Origin: Paenibacillus sp. FSL W8-0426
Lineage (GTDB): Bacteria > Bacillota > Bacilli > Paenibacillales > Paenibacillaceae
Length of the DNA stretch: 64,000 nucleotides
Assembly: GCF_037969725.1 (NCBI RefSeq)
Contig: NZ_CP150203.1
Location: forward strand, 6,067,501 to 6,131,500
Direction: 5' to 3'
Shown here: piece after piece, positions 18,093 to 30,005 of the stretch
Layout of the letters: the number at the start of each line of letters is the position of its first letter
Numbering within the stretch: the first letter of the stretch is position 1
Notes under the pieces: model-generated
What the model was told of the DNA's origin: nothing
The model's database searches: none
The model's input: the letters and a program-made list of their open reading frames with translations, nothing else
Position numbers and translations under genes: made by a program

Positions 18093-18635
18093 TTATTTTA
18101 CGAAAGGCATTCCCAGTTGCGTAAGCAACTCGCGGGACTCTTCGTCAGTTTTTGCAGTAGTTACGATAACAATGTCCATACCGCGAACTTTGTCTACTTT
18201 ATCGTACTCGATCTCTGGGAAGATCAATTGCTCTTTCAGACCCAGAGTGTAGTTACCACGGCCGTCAAACGCTTTGCTGGACACACCGCGGAAGTCGCGG
18301 ACGCGTGGCAAAGTTACGTTGAACAATTTATCGAGGAAGTAGTACATACGCTCACCGCGCAGCGTTACTTTCACACCGATTGGCATGTTCTCACGCAGTT
18401 TGAAACCTGCGATGGATTTTTTCGCACGAGTGATTACAGGTTTTTGACCTGCGATCAGCTGCAAATCGTTTACAGCCGAATCCAACACTTTGGAGTTTTG
18501 GACTGCATCGCCCACACCCATGTTGATTACAACTTTCTCGATTTTCGGCACTTGCATTACCGTCGTATAGTTAAACTTCTGCACCAAAGCAGGAGTGATT
18601 TCGTTCAGGTAACGTTCTTTCATTCTTGATGCCAT
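18093..18635 (-). CDS. rplE: 50S ribosomal protein L5
   Basis: 180 residues. [18 protein letters not shown] at the start, [19 protein letters not shown] near 29. It binds 5S rRNA and forms intersubunit bridge B1b. Start ATG 18635 with AAGGAGGG upstream. Confidence 0.98.
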   Translation of the reverse strand: MASRMKERYLNEITPALVQKFNYTTVMQVPKIEKVVINMGVGDAVQNSKVLDSAVNDLQLIAGQKPVITRAKKSIAGFKLRENMPIGVKVTLRGERMYYFLDKLFNVTLPRVRDFRGVSSKAFDGRGNYTLGLKEQLIFPEIEYDKVDKVRGMDIVIVTTAKTDEESRELLTQLGMPFVK

Positions 18636-18667
18636 GAATCATAGCCCTCCTTTCTTGATCGGTTCGA

Positions 18668-19021
18668 TTAGTCGATGATTTCTCCGGAACGTTTTGCAAC
18701 GCGAACTTTTTTACCGTTATCCAATACTTTGTAACCGATACGGGTTACTTTTCCGCTCTTTGGATCGATATGCATCACGTTGGAAACATGAATCGGAGCT
18801 TCTTTCTCGATGATGCCGCCTTGCGGGTTTTGTTGGTTAGGCTTCTGGTGTTTTTTCACCATGTTCACACCTTCCACAAGGACGCGGTTCTCACGAGGAT
18901 AAGCAGCGATGACACGGCCTTTTTTGCCTTTGTCTTTACCGCTGATCACCATAACTGTGTCTTCCTTTTTCACGTGAAGTTTGTTGTTATGGGATTCCAG
19001 AACTTTTTTCACTCTTGGCAT
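18668..19021 (-). CDS. rplX: 50S ribosomal protein L24
   Basis: 117 residues with an N-terminal KOW motif ([20 protein letters not shown], about 18-37). The start is ATG 19021, with GGAGG 8 nt upstream; the GTG further up overlaps the ribosome site. It is an early-assembly initiator of the 50S subunit. Confidence 0.97.
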   Translation of the reverse strand: MPRVKKVLESHNNKLHVKKEDTVMVISGKDKGKKGRVIAAYPRENRVLVEGVNMVKKHQKPNQQNPQGGIIEKEAPIHVSNVMHIDPKSGKVTRIGYKVLDNGKKVRVAKRSGEIID

Positions 19022-19060
19022 TTCGTACACCTCCTGTTTCTCACATCACGAGCTAAGCTA

Positions 19061-19429
19061 TTAGATAACTTCTGGAGCCAAGGAAACGATTTTCATGAAA
19101 TCCTTCTCGCGAAGTTCACGAGCAACAGGTCCGAAAATACGTGTTCCGCGCGGGCTTCTGTCTTCTTTGACAACAACCGCTGCGTTTTCGTCAAAGCCGA
19201 TGTAGGAACCGTCTTTACGACGTACAGAACGTTTCGTACGAACGACAACCGCTCTTACTACATCACCCTTTTTGACAACGCCGCCTGGTGTTGCTTGTTT
19301 TACAGAGCAAACGATCAGATCGCCGATTTGAGCTGTACGACGTCCCGTACCACCCAGTACACGGATACACATCAGTTCCTTCGCACCAGAGTTGTCGGCT
19401 ACAGCCAAACGTGTAAATGGTTGAATCAT
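19061..19429 (-). CDS. rplN: 50S ribosomal protein L14
   Basis: 122 residues. [20 protein letters not shown] at the start is nearly invariant; [20 protein letters not shown] is near 62. It lies 35 nt after rpsQ. Confidence 0.98.
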   Translation of the reverse strand: MIQPFTRLAVADNSGAKELMCIRVLGGTGRRTAQIGDLIVCSVKQATPGGVVKKGDVVRAVVVRTKRSVRRKDGSYIGFDENAAVVVKEDRSPRGTRIFGPVARELREKDFMKIVSLAPEVI

Positions 19430-19464
19430 TTAGTTTTCCTCCTTTCAGCTATGCTGCCGAGTCA

Positions 19465-19731
19465 TTAGATGATAACCGCTTTTTCAACGACATCAACCAG
19501 TCTCCAGCGTTTATCTTTCGAAAGCGGACGAGTTTCCATGATTTTCACGGTGTCACCGATTTTCGCAGTGTTTTCTTCGTCATGCGCTTTGAATTTTTTT
19601 GTGTATTTAATGCGTTTATGGTACAAGTCGTGTTTTTTGTAAGTTTCTACAGCAACAACGATTGTTTTGTCCATTTTGTCACTAACCACTTTACCGATTT
19701 GCACTTTACGTGCGTTACGTTCTTCGCTCAT
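19465..19731 (-). CDS. rpsQ: 30S ribosomal protein S17
   Basis: 88 residues, OB fold. [20 protein letters not shown] near 9 and [20 protein letters not shown] near 57 are typical. Confidence 0.97.
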   Translation of the reverse strand: MSEERNARKVQIGKVVSDKMDKTIVVAVETYKKHDLYHKRIKYTKKFKAHDEENTAKIGDTVKIMETRPLSKDKRWRLVDVVEKAVII

Positions 19732-19778
19732 TGTTGGCCTCCTTCCTGATCACGGACGGAATATCCATCCGGTCGATA

Positions 19779-19976
19779 TTAACCGATTCCCAGTTCTCTT
19801 TCACGGATAATGGTTTTAGCACGAGCTATTTCTTTCCGCACATCACGGATCCGAGTCGGGTTATCCAGCTGACCGGTAGCAAGTTGAAAGCGCAGATTAA
19901 AGAGTTCTTCTTTAAATCCGGCAATCTTTTGCTCGATTTCAGCAGAGGTTAGGTTGCGAAATTCAGTTGCTTTCAT
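19779..19976 (-). CDS. rpmC: 50S ribosomal protein L29
   Basis: 65 residues: [20 protein letters not shown], then [20 protein letters not shown]. The ATG at 19976 lies inside the last codons of rplP (14-nt overlap), and translation is probably coupled. Confidence 0.96.
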   Translation of the reverse strand: MKATEFRNLTSAEIEQKIAGFKEELFNLRFQLATGQLDNPTRIRDVRKEIARAKTIIRERELGIG

Positions 19977-20400
19977 TTGCTTCACCACCCACTTCTTCAC
20001 GTTTCACAAACTTCGTTTTGATCGGCAGTTTGTGAGCAGCCAGACGCATTGCTTCACGAGCAACTTCTTCTGGTACGCCAGCAAGTTCGAACATGATCTT
20101 GCCTGGTTTCACAATTGCTACCCATTTTTCTACGTTACCTTTACCGCTACCCATACGAACCTCGAGAGGCTTTTGAGTGATCGGTTTATCAGGGAAAATT
20201 TTGATCCATACTTTACCGCCACGTTTGATATAACGAGTCATCGCGATACGAGCCGCTTCGATCTGACGGTTAGTAATCCAAGCTGGTTCCGTTGCTTGCA
20301 GACCGTATTCGCCGAAGTTCAGCGTAGTTCCGCCTTTAGCTTGGCCTTTCATGTGACCGCGTTGTTGCTTACGGTGTTTTACACGTTTTGGTACCAACAT
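19963..20400 (-). CDS. rplP: 50S ribosomal protein L16
   Basis: 145 residues. [20 protein letters not shown] at the start and the L16 signatures [19 protein letters not shown] near 78 and [18 protein letters not shown] near 97. It lies 2 nt after rpsC. Confidence 0.98.
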   Translation of the reverse strand: MLVPKRVKHRKQQRGHMKGQAKGGTTLNFGEYGLQATEPAWITNRQIEAARIAMTRYIKRGGKVWIKIFPDKPITQKPLEVRMGSGKGNVEKWVAIVKPGKIMFELAGVPEEVAREAMRLAAHKLPIKTKFVKREEVGGEANESN

Positions 20401-20402
20401 GA

Positions 20403-21068
20403 TTAGTTGCCTCCTTCCTTAGCAGCTTGTTTCTTAGCCGTAGGAAGAACCTCTCCACGATAGATCCATACTTTTACGCCCAGACGACCGTAAGTAGTAT
20501 GAGCTTCAGCTGTACCGTAGTCGATGTCGGCACGAAGCGTATGCAGTGGAACAGTTCCTTCGCTGTAGCCTTCCGAACGTGCGATCTCAGCACCGCCAAG
20601 ACGTCCGCCCACTTGAGTTTTGATCCCTTTAGCACCGGAGCGCATAGTTCTTTGAATTGCTTGTTTCAGAGCACGACGGAAAGAAACACGGCGTTCCAGT
20701 TGTTGTGCAATGCTTTCAGCAACGAGGACTGCGTCCAGGTCTTGGTTTTTGATTTCAGAGATGTTGATGTGAACTTTTTTGCCACCTGCGATTTTGGTGA
20801 TTTGACCACGCAGATTTTCAACTTCCGAACCACCTTTACCGATAACCATACCTGGTTTCGCGGTGTGGATTGTTACGTTCACACGGTTTGCCGCTCTCTC
20901 GATTTCGATGCGAGATACAGCGGAGTCTTTCAGTTTATTTTTAAGGAATTCACGAATCTTCACGTCTTCCAACAAGAGATCACCGAAGTCCTTGCCTGCA
21001 TACCATTTCGATTCCCAGTCACGAATAATACCGACACGAAGTCCGACTGGATTTACCTTTTGGCCCAC
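20403..21068 (-). CDS. rpsC: 30S ribosomal protein S3
   Basis: 221 residues. [19 protein letters not shown] at the N-terminus, a KH domain with [18 protein letters not shown] near 79, and the signature [18 protein letters not shown] near 154. It starts with GTG at 21068 behind AAGGAGGG. Confidence 0.98.
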   Translation of the reverse strand: MGQKVNPVGLRVGIIRDWESKWYAGKDFGDLLLEDVKIREFLKNKLKDSAVSRIEIERAANRVNVTIHTAKPGMVIGKGGSEVENLRGQITKIAGGKKVHINISEIKNQDLDAVLVAESIAQQLERRVSFRRALKQAIQRTMRSGAKGIKTQVGGRLGGAEIARSEGYSEGTVPLHTLRADIDYGTAEAHTTYGRLGVKVWIYRGEVLPTAKKQAAKEGGN

Positions 21069-21083
21069 ACGTTTTCCCTCCTT

Positions 21084-21416
21084 CTATTTTTCAGATACCA
21101 CCAAAGTGATGTGGCTAGTACGTTTGTTAATACGACTTGCACGTCCCATTGCACGAGGGCGGAAACGTTTCATTGTCGGTCCTTGGTTTACGAACACTTG
21201 AGAAACAACCAAGTTATTAACATCCATAGAGTAGTTGTGTTCCGCATTCGCAATCGCCGAGTTGAGCAATTTCTCAACAACCGGAGAAGCGGATTTCGGA
21301 GTATGGCGAAGAATGGCAACCGCCTCACCAACTTGCTTGCCGCGAATCAAGTCAACAACGAGTTGAACTTTACGAGGAGCAATGCGGATAAACTTAGCAT
21401 GTGCTTTTGCTTCCAT
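21084..21416 (-). CDS. rplV: 50S ribosomal protein L22
   Basis: 110 residues. [20 protein letters not shown] near 7 and the signature [19 protein letters not shown] near 84. The beta-hairpin lines the exit tunnel. The start is ATG 21416 with GGAGG upstream. Confidence 0.97.
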   Translation of the reverse strand: MEAKAHAKFIRIAPRKVQLVVDLIRGKQVGEAVAILRHTPKSASPVVEKLLNSAIANAEHNYSMDVNNLVVSQVFVNQGPTMKRFRPRAMGRASRINKRTSHITLVVSEK

Positions 21417-21452
21417 TGTGTAACCTCCTCTCAAACGTTAGAGATAATCAAT

Positions 21453-21731
21453 TTATCTTCTTGTTTTCTTATCGTCATCTGTATGGCCTTTGTACGTACG
21501 GGTTGGAGCGAACTCACCCAGTTTGTGTCCGACCATATCCTCAGTAACATAAACCGGCACGTGTTTACGACCATCGTAAACGCCAAATGTATGTCCGATG
21601 AATTGCGGGAAAATTGTAGAACGACGGGACCACGTTTTGATGACAAGTTTCTTGCCGGAAGCGTCCATGTCTTCTACTTTTTTGAGCAGGTAGCCATCAA
21701 TAAAAGGCCCTTTTTTCAAACTGCGACTCAT
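21453..21731 (-). CDS. rpsS: 30S ribosomal protein S19
   Basis: 92 residues. [19 protein letters not shown] at the start, then the S19 signature [20 protein letters not shown] near 50. Confidence 0.98.
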   Translation of the reverse strand: MSRSLKKGPFIDGYLLKKVEDMDASGKKLVIKTWSRRSTIFPQFIGHTFGVYDGRKHVPVYVTEDMVGHKLGEFAPTRTYKGHTDDDKKTRR

Positions 21732-21802
21732 GGTAAAATCCTCCCTTCAACCGTTGCTATTATGCATCCGTAGATGCCTCACGAAGTTATGCACAGTGTG
21801 TA

Positions 21803-22633
21803 TTACTTCGTGCGGCGACGGATGATGTATTTATCAGAAGCTTTGTTTTTCTTACGCGTTTTGTAACCAAGAGTTGGTTTACCCCATGGAGACATAGGCG
21901 ATTTACGTCCGATTGGAGCGCGGCCTTCACCACCACCGTGAGGGTGATCGTTAGGGTTCATTACTACCCCGCGAACTTCAGGACGTTGACCCAACCAACG
22001 GCTACGACCGGCTTTACCGATTTTCACGAGCTCGTGGTCTTCGTTACCTACGGAACCGATTGTTGCACGGCAAACTTTCAGAATACGGCGAACTTCTCCG
22101 GAAGAGAGACGAACGGAAACGTATTTTTCTTCTTTACCGAGCAATTGAGCTTCTGTACCAGCAGCACGAACCAACTGTCCGCCTTTACCTGGTTTCAACT
22201 CGATGTTGTGAATAACGGTACCTACTGGAATGTTTTCCAATGGGAGCGCGTTACCGATTTTGATGTCGGCTTCCGGTCCAGAGAACACTTGATCGCCAAC
22301 TTTCAGACCTTTAGGCGCGATGATGTAACGTTTCTCACCATCAGCATAGTGGATCAGGGCGATGTTCGAAGTACGGTTTGGATCGTACTCGATTGTAGCA
22401 ACGCGGCCCGGTATTCCATCTTTGGTCCGTTTGAAGTCAATGATACGGTATTTACGTTTGTGTCCACCACCGTGGTGACGAACCGTAATTTTACCTTGGT
22501 TGTTGCGGCCTGCCTTTTTACTCAAAGGAGCGAGCAACGATTTCTCCGGCTGATTTGTGGTGATTTCCTCAAATGTCGATACGGACATATTCCGTCTTGC
22601 CGGGGATGTCGGTTTATACTTTTTGATTGGCAC
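21803..22633 (-). CDS. rplB: 50S ribosomal protein L2
   Basis: 276 residues. [20 protein letters not shown] at the start; the C-terminal [20 protein letters not shown] near 220 holds the conserved His next to the peptidyl-transferase centre. Confidence 0.98.
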   Translation of the reverse strand: MPIKKYKPTSPARRNMSVSTFEEITTNQPEKSLLAPLSKKAGRNNQGKITVRHHGGGHKRKYRIIDFKRTKDGIPGRVATIEYDPNRTSNIALIHYADGEKRYIIAPKGLKVGDQVFSGPEADIKIGNALPLENIPVGTVIHNIELKPGKGGQLVRAAGTEAQLLGKEEKYVSVRLSSGEVRRILKVCRATIGSVGNEDHELVKIGKAGRSRWLGQRPEVRGVVMNPNDHPHGGGEGRAPIGRKSPMSPWGKPTLGYKTRKKNKASDKYIIRRRTK

Positions 22634-22664
22634 GAGTTTTCCCTCCTTACTTTAGCAAGATCAA

Positions 22665-22955
22665 TTAAACAGTTTCAAAGAACTCAAGCGATTTGCTGTC
22701 CGAAGTCAGCGTAACGAACGCTTTTTTCCACTCGGAAGTGTAACCACTGTAACGGCCATAGCGTTTTGGTTTCGCCGGAACACGAAGAGTGTTCACGTTT
22801 TTCACTTTCACGCCAAAGATCGCTTCTACAGCTTTTTTTACCTCGGTTTTGTTTGCACGGATATCGACTTCAAATACATATTTCAAGTCGTTCATCATGT
22901 CAGCAGTACGTTCCGTAATAATCGGACGTTTGATAATATCACGAGGATCCTTCAT
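22665..22955 (-). CDS. rplW: 50S ribosomal protein L23
   Basis: 96 residues. [20 protein letters not shown] near 7 and [19 protein letters not shown] near 41. It sits at the tunnel exit and docks trigger factor and SRP. Its ATG overlaps the rplD stop codon by 1 nt (TAATG). Confidence 0.97.
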   Translation of the reverse strand: MKDPRDIIKRPIITERTADMMNDLKYVFEVDIRANKTEVKKAVEAIFGVKVKNVNTLRVPAKPKRYGRYSGYTSEWKKAFVTLTSDSKSLEFFETV

Positions 22956-23578
22956 TACGCGAGCACCTCCTCTACCTTCTGAACTGCTTCCTTCGTAATG
23001 ATCAGTTTGTCGTGCGCGAGCACGTCAAGAACATTAATGCCGTCAGCTGCAACGAATTTCACGCCTGGAATATTCCGTGCGGAAAGTGCAACATTATCAT
23101 CGAAGCTAGGAGCTACGATCAAAGCTTTGCGGTCAACATTCAGTTTGCTCAGAATGTTAACAAATTCTTTGGTTTTTGGCGTGCTCAGTGCAAGAGCGTC
23201 CAATACGATAATGTCTTTGTCGACAACTTTGGAAGAAAGAGCCGATTTGATCGCCAAACGACGAACTTTTTTAGGCAGTTTGAACGCATAGCTCCGAGGA
23301 GTCGGACCAAATACGATACCGCCGCCTTTCCATTGTGGAGAACGAATCGAACCTTGACGAGCGCGACCTGTACCTTTTTGTTTCCAAGGCTTACGTCCAC
23401 CGCCACGGACTTCGGAACGTCCTTTTACTTTGTGAGTACCCGCACGCAGGGAAGCGCGTTGCAGCAATACTGCATCGTGAAGAACATGCACGTTCGGCTC
23501 GATACCGAATACTGCATCATTCAATTCTACTTCGCCAACTTGGCTACCTTCAACATTGTAAACTGCTACTTTTGGCAT
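22955..23578 (-). CDS. rplD: 50S ribosomal protein L4
   Basis: 207 residues. The basic tunnel loop is [20 protein letters not shown] near 51, followed by [19 protein letters not shown]. It starts 25 nt after rplC. Confidence 0.98.
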   Translation of the reverse strand: MPKVAVYNVEGSQVGEVELNDAVFGIEPNVHVLHDAVLLQRASLRAGTHKVKGRSEVRGGGRKPWKQKGTGRARQGSIRSPQWKGGGIVFGPTPRSYAFKLPKKVRRLAIKSALSSKVVDKDIIVLDALALSTPKTKEFVNILSKLNVDRKALIVAPSFDDNVALSARNIPGVKFVAADGINVLDVLAHDKLIITKEAVQKVEEVLA

Positions 23579-23603
23579 TTCGTGTTCCTCCTTTCTTTAG
23601 TGG

Positions 23604-24227
23604 TTATTTTTTCACCGTTTCTTTAACATTCACGAAGCTGTTTTTAGGTCCTGGGATGGAGCCTTTAACGAGCAGAACGTTACGCTCAGCGTCGACTTTA
23701 ACAACTTCAAGACGTTGGATCGTTACTGTTTCATGACCCATGTGTCCTGGCAAGTGTTTGCCTTTAGGAACGCGGTTCGCTTGGATGGAACCCATGGAAC
23801 CCGGACCACGGTGGTAACGCGAACCGTGAGACATAGGACCAGTGCTTTGTCCCCAACGTTTGATTACGCCGGCAAAACCTTTACCTTTGGAAATACCCGT
23901 TACGTCAACAAACTCGCCTTCTGCGAAAATATCAGCTTTCAACTCTTGGCCAACTTCATAATCCGCAAGGTTGATTCCGCGAAGTTCACGAACGTAGCGC
24001 TTAGGGGCAGTGTTCGCTTTTTTGGCGTGCCCTGCTTCTGGCTTGTTAGCATTTTTCTCTTTCTTATCAGCATAGCCGATTTGAATTGCTTCGTAGCCAT
24101 CATTCTCAAGATCTTTCTTTTGCAAAACAACACAAGGTCCTGCTTCGATAACTGTTACAGGAATAACATTACCTTCAGCCGTAAACACTTGAGTCATTCC
24201 AAGTTTTTTTCCTAAGATACCTTTCAT
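23604..24227 (-). CDS. rplC: 50S ribosomal protein L3
   Basis: 207 residues. [19 protein letters not shown] at the start and the L3 signature [20 protein letters not shown] near 120. It contacts the peptidyl-transferase centre. Confidence 0.98.
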   Translation of the reverse strand: MKGILGKKLGMTQVFTAEGNVIPVTVIEAGPCVVLQKKDLENDGYEAIQIGYADKKEKNANKPEAGHAKKANTAPKRYVRELRGINLADYEVGQELKADIFAEGEFVDVTGISKGKGFAGVIKRWGQSTGPMSHGSRYHRGPGSMGSIQANRVPKGKHLPGHMGHETVTIQRLEVVKVDAERNVLLVKGSIPGPKNSFVNVKETVKK

Positions 24228-24270
24228 GTTGACACCTCTTTTCCTTTGTACATGAGATTTATTTCATCTA

Positions 24271-24681
<411 letters not shown>

Positions 24682-24716
24682 TCACATCATCGCAACGTCT
24701 CAGAACAACATTCATT

Positions 24717-24745
24717 ATTATACAGAAAAGATAGGCGTATTGCAA
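24717..24745 (-). promoter_or_regulatory. Sigma-A promoter of the S10-spc-alpha operon
   Basis: TTGCAA (24745-24740), a 17-nt spacer and a perfect TATAAT (24722-24717). This leaves about a 130-nt leader before rpsJ. It is the only clear promoter seen upstream of the long ribosomal gene run. Confidence 0.8.
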
Positions 24746-24889
24746 GCATATTTAAGAAATACATTTAAAAGAATAATTCTTTGCAGAAACAACTCATTCA
24801 AATGTTCATTTGCTATGCCTGTTGCCTTTACCGTTTCTTCTCGTCAATGTTTGCTGTTATTCCCTGACGCCCGTTCCGATTCATAAAAC

Positions 24890-24929
24890 AAAAGAGTTCT
24901 TTACCCGATATCGGATAAAGAACTCTTTT
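24890..24929 (-). terminator. Terminator of the str operon after tuf
   Basis: A 19-bp stem (AAAAGAGTTCTTTATCCGA with its partner, one G-U) around TA, ending in TTTT. It lies about 75 nt after tuf and separates it from the S10 promoter. Confidence 0.88.
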
Positions 24930-25003
24930 CCGAAGCTTCGTTCCAGTACAGCGTTACTCGTTCCAGTACAATGTTACATATAATCATTCAGCAAGAAGCC
25001 GAA

Positions 25004-26194
25004 TTATTTTTGGATTGTTGCTACCGCACCGGCACCAACTGTACGGCCACCTTCGCGGATCGCGAAGCGAGTACCTTCTTCGATCGCGATTGGAGCGATC
25101 AGTTGTACAGTTACTGTGATGTTGTCGCCTGGCATTACCATTTCAGTACCTTCTGGCAGGTTGATGATACCTGTTACGTCAGTTGTACGGAAATAGAATT
25201 GTGGACGGTATCCTGTGAAGAAAGGTTTGTGACGTCCACCCTCTTCTTTAGTCAGGACGTAAACTTGAGCTGTGAACTCAGTGTGTGGCTTAACGGAAGC
25301 CGGTTTGGACAATACTTGTCCGCGCTCGATTTGAGTACGGTCAACACCACGCAGCAATGCGCCGATGTTGTCACCCGCTTGAGCGGAATCCAGCAATTTA
25401 CGGAACATTTCAACGCCCGTAACGACGGATTTTTTAGTTTCTTCGTGGATACCAACGATTTCAACCTCGTCGCCGACTTTAACTGTACCACGCTCTACGC
25501 GGCCAGTAGCAACTGTACCACGACCAGTGATGGAGAATACGTCCTCGACTGGCATCAAGAATGGTTTTTCAGTGTCGCGCTCTGGAGTTGGGATGTAAGT
25601 ATCGATTTCTTTGAACATCTCAACGATTTTTTCAGCCCAAGGACCTTCTGGGTTTTGCAGAGCTTCACGAGCGGAACCGCGAGTGATTGGAGTGTCATCG
25701 CCTGGGAACTCATATTCGTTCAACAGGTCGCGAACTTCCATTTCAACCAGTTCAAGCAACTCTTCGTCTTCAACCATGTCGCATTTGTTCAAGAATACGA
25801 CGATGTAAGGAACGCCTACTTGGCGGGACAACAGGATGTGTTCGCGAGTTTGTGGCATTGGGCCGTCAGCTGCGGATACAACCAGGATCGCTCCGTCCAT
25901 TTGAGCCGCGCCAGTGATCATGTTTTTAACATAGTCGGCGTGACCTGGGCAGTCAACGTGAGCGTAGTGACGAGCGTCAGTTTCGTACTCAACGTGTGCT
26001 GTGGAGATTGTGATACCGCGTTCGCGCTCTTCTGGAGCTTTGTCGATTTGATCAAAAGCGATCGCTGCGCCACCGTAAGTTTTGGACAATACAGTAGTGA
26101 TTGCAGCAGTCAGAGTTGTTTTACCATGGTCAACGTGACCGATAGTACCAATGTTAACGTGTGGTTTATTACGTTCGAATTTAGCCTTTGCCAT
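25004..26194 (-). CDS. tuf: Elongation factor Tu
   Basis: 396 residues. GTPase motifs: G1 GHVDHGKTT near 19, G2 RGITIS near 59, G3 DCPGHADY near 81, G4 NKCD near 136. Domains 2 and 3 are complete to [10 protein letters not shown]. It delivers aminoacyl-tRNA to the ribosome. A structured 57-nt element lies in the fusA-tuf gap. Confidence 0.99.
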   Translation of the reverse strand: MAKAKFERNKPHVNIGTIGHVDHGKTTLTAAITTVLSKTYGGAAIAFDQIDKAPEERERGITISTAHVEYETDARHYAHVDCPGHADYVKNMITGAAQMDGAILVVSAADGPMPQTREHILLSRQVGVPYIVVFLNKCDMVEDEELLELVEMEVRDLLNEYEFPGDDTPITRGSAREALQNPEGPWAEKIVEMFKEIDTYIPTPERDTEKPFLMPVEDVFSITGRGTVATGRVERGTVKVGDEVEIVGIHEETKKSVVTGVEMFRKLLDSAQAGDNIGALLRGVDRTQIERGQVLSKPASVKPHTEFTAQVYVLTKEEGGRHKPFFTGYRPQFYFRTTDVTGIINLPEGTEMVMPGDNITVTVQLIAPIAIEEGTRFAIREGGRTVGAGAVATIQK

Positions 26195-26233
26195 TTGAAC
26201 GTGGCCTCCTTATAATAATTTGATTTATGTTTG

Positions 26234-26290
26234 CATCAGGTGGTATGGACTCACACGCTCATAGAGCCGTGAGTACACGTTCACCTGATG
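26234..26290 (-). other. Structured intergenic element after fusA
   Basis: The outer stem CATCAGGTG/CACCTGATG (9 bp) encloses an inner stem ACTCAC/GTGAGT with GCTC/GAGC at the tip, starting 9 nt after the fusA stop codon. There is no U-run, so it is not a standard terminator. A related element follows rpoC at 29921-29964: both share, in mRNA sense, CATCAGG, ATGAGCGTG, CC(T)ATAC and CTGATG in the same order. Confidence 0.65.
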
Positions 26291-26298
26291 TGGAGAAA

Positions 26299-28377
26299 CT
26301 ATTCGCCGCCTTTGTTCTTGGATACGATTTCTTCAGCGATCGATTTAGGAACTTCTTCGTAGTGAGAAAGCTCCATCGAGAACACGCCGCGTCCTTGCGT
26401 ACCGGAACGAAGAGTTGTAGAGTATCCGAACATTTCGGACAAAGGTACTTTAGCACGGATGATTTGGGCTCCACCACGGGAATCCATACCTTCAATGCGG
26501 CCACGACGGGAATTCAACATACCCATAACGTCACCCATGTACTCTTCCGGAACGGTTACTTCAACTTTCATGATTGGCTCAAGCAGTGCTGGTTGTGCTT
26601 TATCTTTTGCCGCTTTCAGTGCCATCGAACCGGCGATTTTAAACGCCATCTCGTTGGAATCGACATCATGATAAGAACCATCCACGATGGTAGCTTTAAC
26701 GTCTACTACCGGGAAGCCTGCAATGACACCATTTTTCATTTGCTCTTCGATCCCTGCCAAAGCTGGTGCGATATACTCTCTAGGAACAGAACCACCGACG
26801 ATTTTGCTGTCGAATTGGTTACCTGTACCTGGCTCGAGAGGTTCGAACTCAACCCATACGTGACCGTATTGACCACGACCACCGGACTGACGAACGAATT
26901 TACCTTCGACCCGAGCTGGCGCACGGAATGTTTCGCGGTAAGCTACTTGCGGTTTACCCACAGTCGTTTCAACCTTGAACTCACGACGCATACGGTCGAT
27001 GATGATATCAAGGTGAAGCTCACCCATACCAGCCAAGATGGTTTGGCCTGTTTCTTCATCAGTATGTGCGCGAAGAGTTGGATCCTCTTCAGTCAACTTA
27101 CCGAGAGCAACACCCATTTTATCTTGGTCAGCTTTAGTTTTAGGTTCTACGGCGATTTCGATTACCGGATCAGGGAAGTTCATGGACTCCAGGATAACCG
27201 GATGTTTCTCATCACACAGTGTATCACCTGTACCAGTATCTTTCAAACCTACGGCAGCTGCGATATCACCGGAGTAAACTTCAGTGATCTCTTGACGGCT
27301 GTTCGCATGCATTTGAAGGATACGGCCGATACGTTCGCGTTTACCTTTAGTAGCGTTCAATACGTAAGAACCGGATTGAAGTACGCCGGAGTAAACACGG
27401 AAGAACGTCAACTTACCAACGTAAGGGTCTGTCATGATTTTGAAAGCCAATGCGGAGAATGGCTCTTCATCAGAAGATTTACGAACCGCTTCAGTTCCGT
27501 CTTCCAGAACACCTTTGATGTCCGGTACGTCAACTGGAGCTGGCAAGAAGTCGATTACGGCATCCAGCATCAGCTGAACACCTTTGTTGCGGTACGAGGA
27601 ACCACAGATAACCGGGAAGATTTTAACTTCGACTACACCTTTACGGAGAGCGGCTTTGATCTCATCAACTGTGATCTCTTCGCCTTCCAGGTATTTCATC
27701 GTCAAATCTTCGTCGAGTTCTGCAACGCGCTCGATCAGTTCGTTACGGAGTTCTTCGACTTGGTCAGCGAATTCCGCAGGAACGTCCACAACATCGATAT
27801 TTTGTCCCAGGTCATCCTGGTACATATGAGCTTTTTGCTCAATGATATCGATGATGCCTTTGAAATCATTTTCCGCGCCGATTGGCAGTTGGATTGCAAC
27901 AGCGTTCGCTTGAAGGCGATCACGCATGTCAGCAACAACGTTCAAGAAGTCGGCACCGATGATATCCATTTTGTTTACATATGCGATCCGAGGTACGCCA
28001 TAACGGTCAGCCTGTCTCCATACGGTTTCGGACTGAGGCTCAACGCCTTCTTTCGCACTGAATACACCTACTGCTCCGTCCAATACACGAAGGGAACGTT
28101 CAACTTCAACAGTGAAGTCAACGTGTCCCGGGGTATCGATGATATTGACGCGGTGGTTTTTCCAAGAAGCGGTAGTCGCAGCGGAAGTAATCGTGATCCC
28201 GCGCTCCTGTTCCTGTTCCATCCAGTCCATTGTCGCAGCGCCTTCGTGAACTTCACCGATTTTGTGCGTACGGCCTGTGTAGAACAAGATCCGCTCAGTT
28301 GTAGTGGTTTTACCCGCGTCAATGTGAGCCATGATCCCGATATTACGTGTATTTTTCAAGGAGAACTCTCTTGCCAT
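26299..28377 (-). CDS. fusA: Elongation factor G
   Basis: 692 residues, full five-domain EF-G. G motifs: [12 protein letters not shown] near 17, RGITITSA near 59, DTPGHVDF near 82, NKMD near 136. The C-terminus ends [13 protein letters not shown]. It catalyses translocation. It lies between rpsG and tuf. Confidence 0.99.
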   Translation of the reverse strand: MAREFSLKNTRNIGIMAHIDAGKTTTTERILFYTGRTHKIGEVHEGAATMDWMEQEQERGITITSAATTASWKNHRVNIIDTPGHVDFTVEVERSLRVLDGAVGVFSAKEGVEPQSETVWRQADRYGVPRIAYVNKMDIIGADFLNVVADMRDRLQANAVAIQLPIGAENDFKGIIDIIEQKAHMYQDDLGQNIDVVDVPAEFADQVEELRNELIERVAELDEDLTMKYLEGEEITVDEIKAALRKGVVEVKIFPVICGSSYRNKGVQLMLDAVIDFLPAPVDVPDIKGVLEDGTEAVRKSSDEEPFSALAFKIMTDPYVGKLTFFRVYSGVLQSGSYVLNATKGKRERIGRILQMHANSRQEITEVYSGDIAAAVGLKDTGTGDTLCDEKHPVILESMNFPDPVIEIAVEPKTKADQDKMGVALGKLTEEDPTLRAHTDEETGQTILAGMGELHLDIIIDRMRREFKVETTVGKPQVAYRETFRAPARVEGKFVRQSGGRGQYGHVWVEFEPLEPGTGNQFDSKIVGGSVPREYIAPALAGIEEQMKNGVIAGFPVVDVKATIVDGSYHDVDSNEMAFKIAGSMALKAAKDKAQPALLEPIMKVEVTVPEEYMGDVMGMLNSRRGRIEGMDSRGGAQIIRAKVPLSEMFGYSTTLRSGTQGRGVFSMELSHYEEVPKSIAEEIVSKNKGGE

Positions 28378-28424
28378 GAAATGGGTCTCCCTTCAAAATT
28401 GAAGTTTTTAGTATGAACTGAATC

Positions 28425-28895
28425 CTACCAACGGTAGTGAGCAAACGCTTTGTTCGCTTCAGCCATTTTGTGCGTGTCTTCGCGTTTTTTAACGGAAGCG
28501 CCTGTGTTGTTGGAAGCGTCGATGATCTCAGCCGCCAAACGCTCTTCCATCGTTTTCTCACCGCGGTTGCGGGAGTAGTTCACGAGCCAACGTAATCCCA
28601 GGGAAGTACGTCTCTCTGGTTTTACCTCGATTGGTACTTGGTAGTTGGCACCGCCGACACGGCGAGCTTTAACTTCCAGGACTGGCATGATATTTTTGAT
28701 TGCTGCTTCAAATACTTCCATCGGGTCATTACCCGTACGTTCTTGAATCAACTTGAACGCATTGTACAGGATGCTTTGAGCAACACCGCGTTTTCCGTCG
28801 AGCATGATGCGGTTGATCAAACGAGTAACCAACTTGCTGTTGTATACCGGATCTGGCAACACGTCTCTTTTCGTAACTGGACCTTTGCGTGGCAT
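28425..28895 (-). CDS. rpsG: 30S ribosomal protein S7
   Basis: 156 residues. [20 protein letters not shown] at the start, then [20 protein letters not shown]. It is a primary binder of the 30S head. Confidence 0.98.
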   Translation of the reverse strand: MPRKGPVTKRDVLPDPVYNSKLVTRLINRIMLDGKRGVAQSILYNAFKLIQERTGNDPMEVFEAAIKNIMPVLEVKARRVGGANYQVPIEVKPERRTSLGLRWLVNYSRNRGEKTMEERLAAEIIDASNNTGASVKKREDTHKMAEANKAFAHYRW

Positions 28896-28980
28896 GGATA
28901 TCCCCCTTTCTTTCTTGTTCGGCTAATCCGGCTTATCTGGCAGCAGCCAGAGTCATGCCGAGATTACCGCTATTCTTTAA

Positions 28981-29403
28981 TTAGGCTTTTTTAGCTTTTG
29001 GACGTTTCGCACCGTATTTGGAACGAGCTTGCATACGGTTGTTCACGCCTGCAGTATCAAGAGCGCCACGAACGATGTGATAACGTACCCCCGGAAGGTC
29101 TTTTACACGACCGCCACGGATCAGCACAACGCTGTGCTCTTGCAAGTTATGTCCGATACCCGGAATGTAAGCCGTCACCTCTACGCGGTTCGTCAAGCGA
29201 ACACGAGCGTATTTACGAAGCGCGGAGTTCGGTTTTTTCGGAGTCATTGTACCTACACGAGTGCAGACACCACGTTTTTGTGGGGCACTGATGTTAGTAG
29301 CTTCACGTTTCAGAGCGTTGAACCCTTTTTGCAAGGCTGGCGATTTGGACTTGTAGATTTTAGCTTGGCGTCCTTTACGAACCAGTTGGTTAATAGTTGG
29401 CAT
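28981..29403 (-). CDS. rpsL: 30S ribosomal protein S12
   Basis: 140 residues. [20 protein letters not shown] at the start; [11 protein letters not shown] near 53 and [11 protein letters not shown] near 99 carry the two lysines associated with streptomycin response, both in the sensitive (Lys) form. It lies 85 nt before rpsG; that spacer contains a CGGC/GCCG-framed hairpin (TCTGGC/GCCAGA). Confidence 0.98.
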   Translation of the reverse strand: MPTINQLVRKGRQAKIYKSKSPALQKGFNALKREATNISAPQKRGVCTRVGTMTPKKPNSALRKYARVRLTNRVEVTAYIPGIGHNLQEHSVVLIRGGRVKDLPGVRYHIVRGALDTAGVNNRMQARSKYGAKRPKAKKA

Positions 29404-29553
29404 GTGATTGCCACCCCCTTCCTCAATTATTCATGTTTCTTTATAAACCTTTACTCTAAGCCCACAGACCCAGGCGGTTCATAAAAAGACAAATGAAAAG
29501 TTTTTGCCTTTGAGAATCCATAAAAATGTTCCCTGACAAAAACGTTCCTAACA

Positions 29554-29802
29554 TTATTTAACGACAGCTACCATTGCTGCCCCTACTCCAATCCCGCATG
29601 CCTTGCCGAGATTTTTCATCGTGTCCACTTTCGTGTACTTGACATTGTGCTCTTCGCACAAAGCGATGATTTTGGAAGTAAGCTGCGGATCGCAATCCTC
29701 AGCCACATAGACTTCGGAAGCCATTCCTGACTGAACCATCCGCATGGTCTGTTTGGTACCAATCTTGACATGAGCATCTTGCAGACCTTTTTCATTAGGC
29801 AT
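29554..29802 (-). CDS. rplGB: L7Ae/L30e-family K-turn-binding ribosomal protein
   Basis: 82 residues: PNEKGLQDAHVKIGTKQTMR at the start, then VYVAEDCDP and KACGIGVGAAMVAVVK. It matches B. subtilis YbxF (RplGB), a kink-turn RNA binder encoded just before rpsL. The start is ATG 29802, with GGAGG upstream; the longer frame to 29886 covers the promoter. Confidence 0.92.
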   Translation of the reverse strand: MPNEKGLQDAHVKIGTKQTMRMVQSGMASEVYVAEDCDPQLTSKIIALCEEHNVKYTKVDTMKNLGKACGIGVGAAMVAVVK

Positions 29803-29857
29803 CGTACATTCCTCCGAAATTGGATCAAATACAATCATCTGCTCACGCACCTTTGAT

Positions 29858-29886
29858 ATATTAGCATCTAGCGCAAGCATTGTCAA
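29858..29886 (-). promoter_or_regulatory. Sigma-A promoter of rplGB-rpsL-rpsG-fusA-tuf
   Basis: Perfect TTGACA (29886-29881), a 17-nt spacer, then TAATAT (29863-29858), 56 nt before rplGB. No terminator is seen between rplGB and rpsL, so this promoter can drive the str operon. Confidence 0.8.
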
Positions 29887-29920
29887 TGCTAATCAGAAAC
29901 ATTTATCATAAAGTTTGCAA

Positions 29921-29964
29921 CATCAGAGGACGTATAGGCACGCTCATGCCATCATCCCCTGATG
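29921..29964 (-). other. Structured intergenic element after rpoC
   Basis: CATCAGGGGA pairs with TCCTCTGATG (10 bp, one G-U), with an inner GGCA/TGCC stem whose loop contains ATGAGCG, 42 nt after the rpoC stop codon. No U-run. It shares ordered sequence blocks with the element after fusA at 26234-26290. Confidence 0.6.
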
Positions 29965-30005
29965 CCCAAAACTCTATGTCTTTGTTCAGGTGCTAGAAAA
30001 AGCGA

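Noticed and set aside
26227..28416. 729-codon plus-strand open frame antisense to fusA
   Set aside because: Shadow of fusA with no supporting signals. The true EF-G frame is unmistakable.
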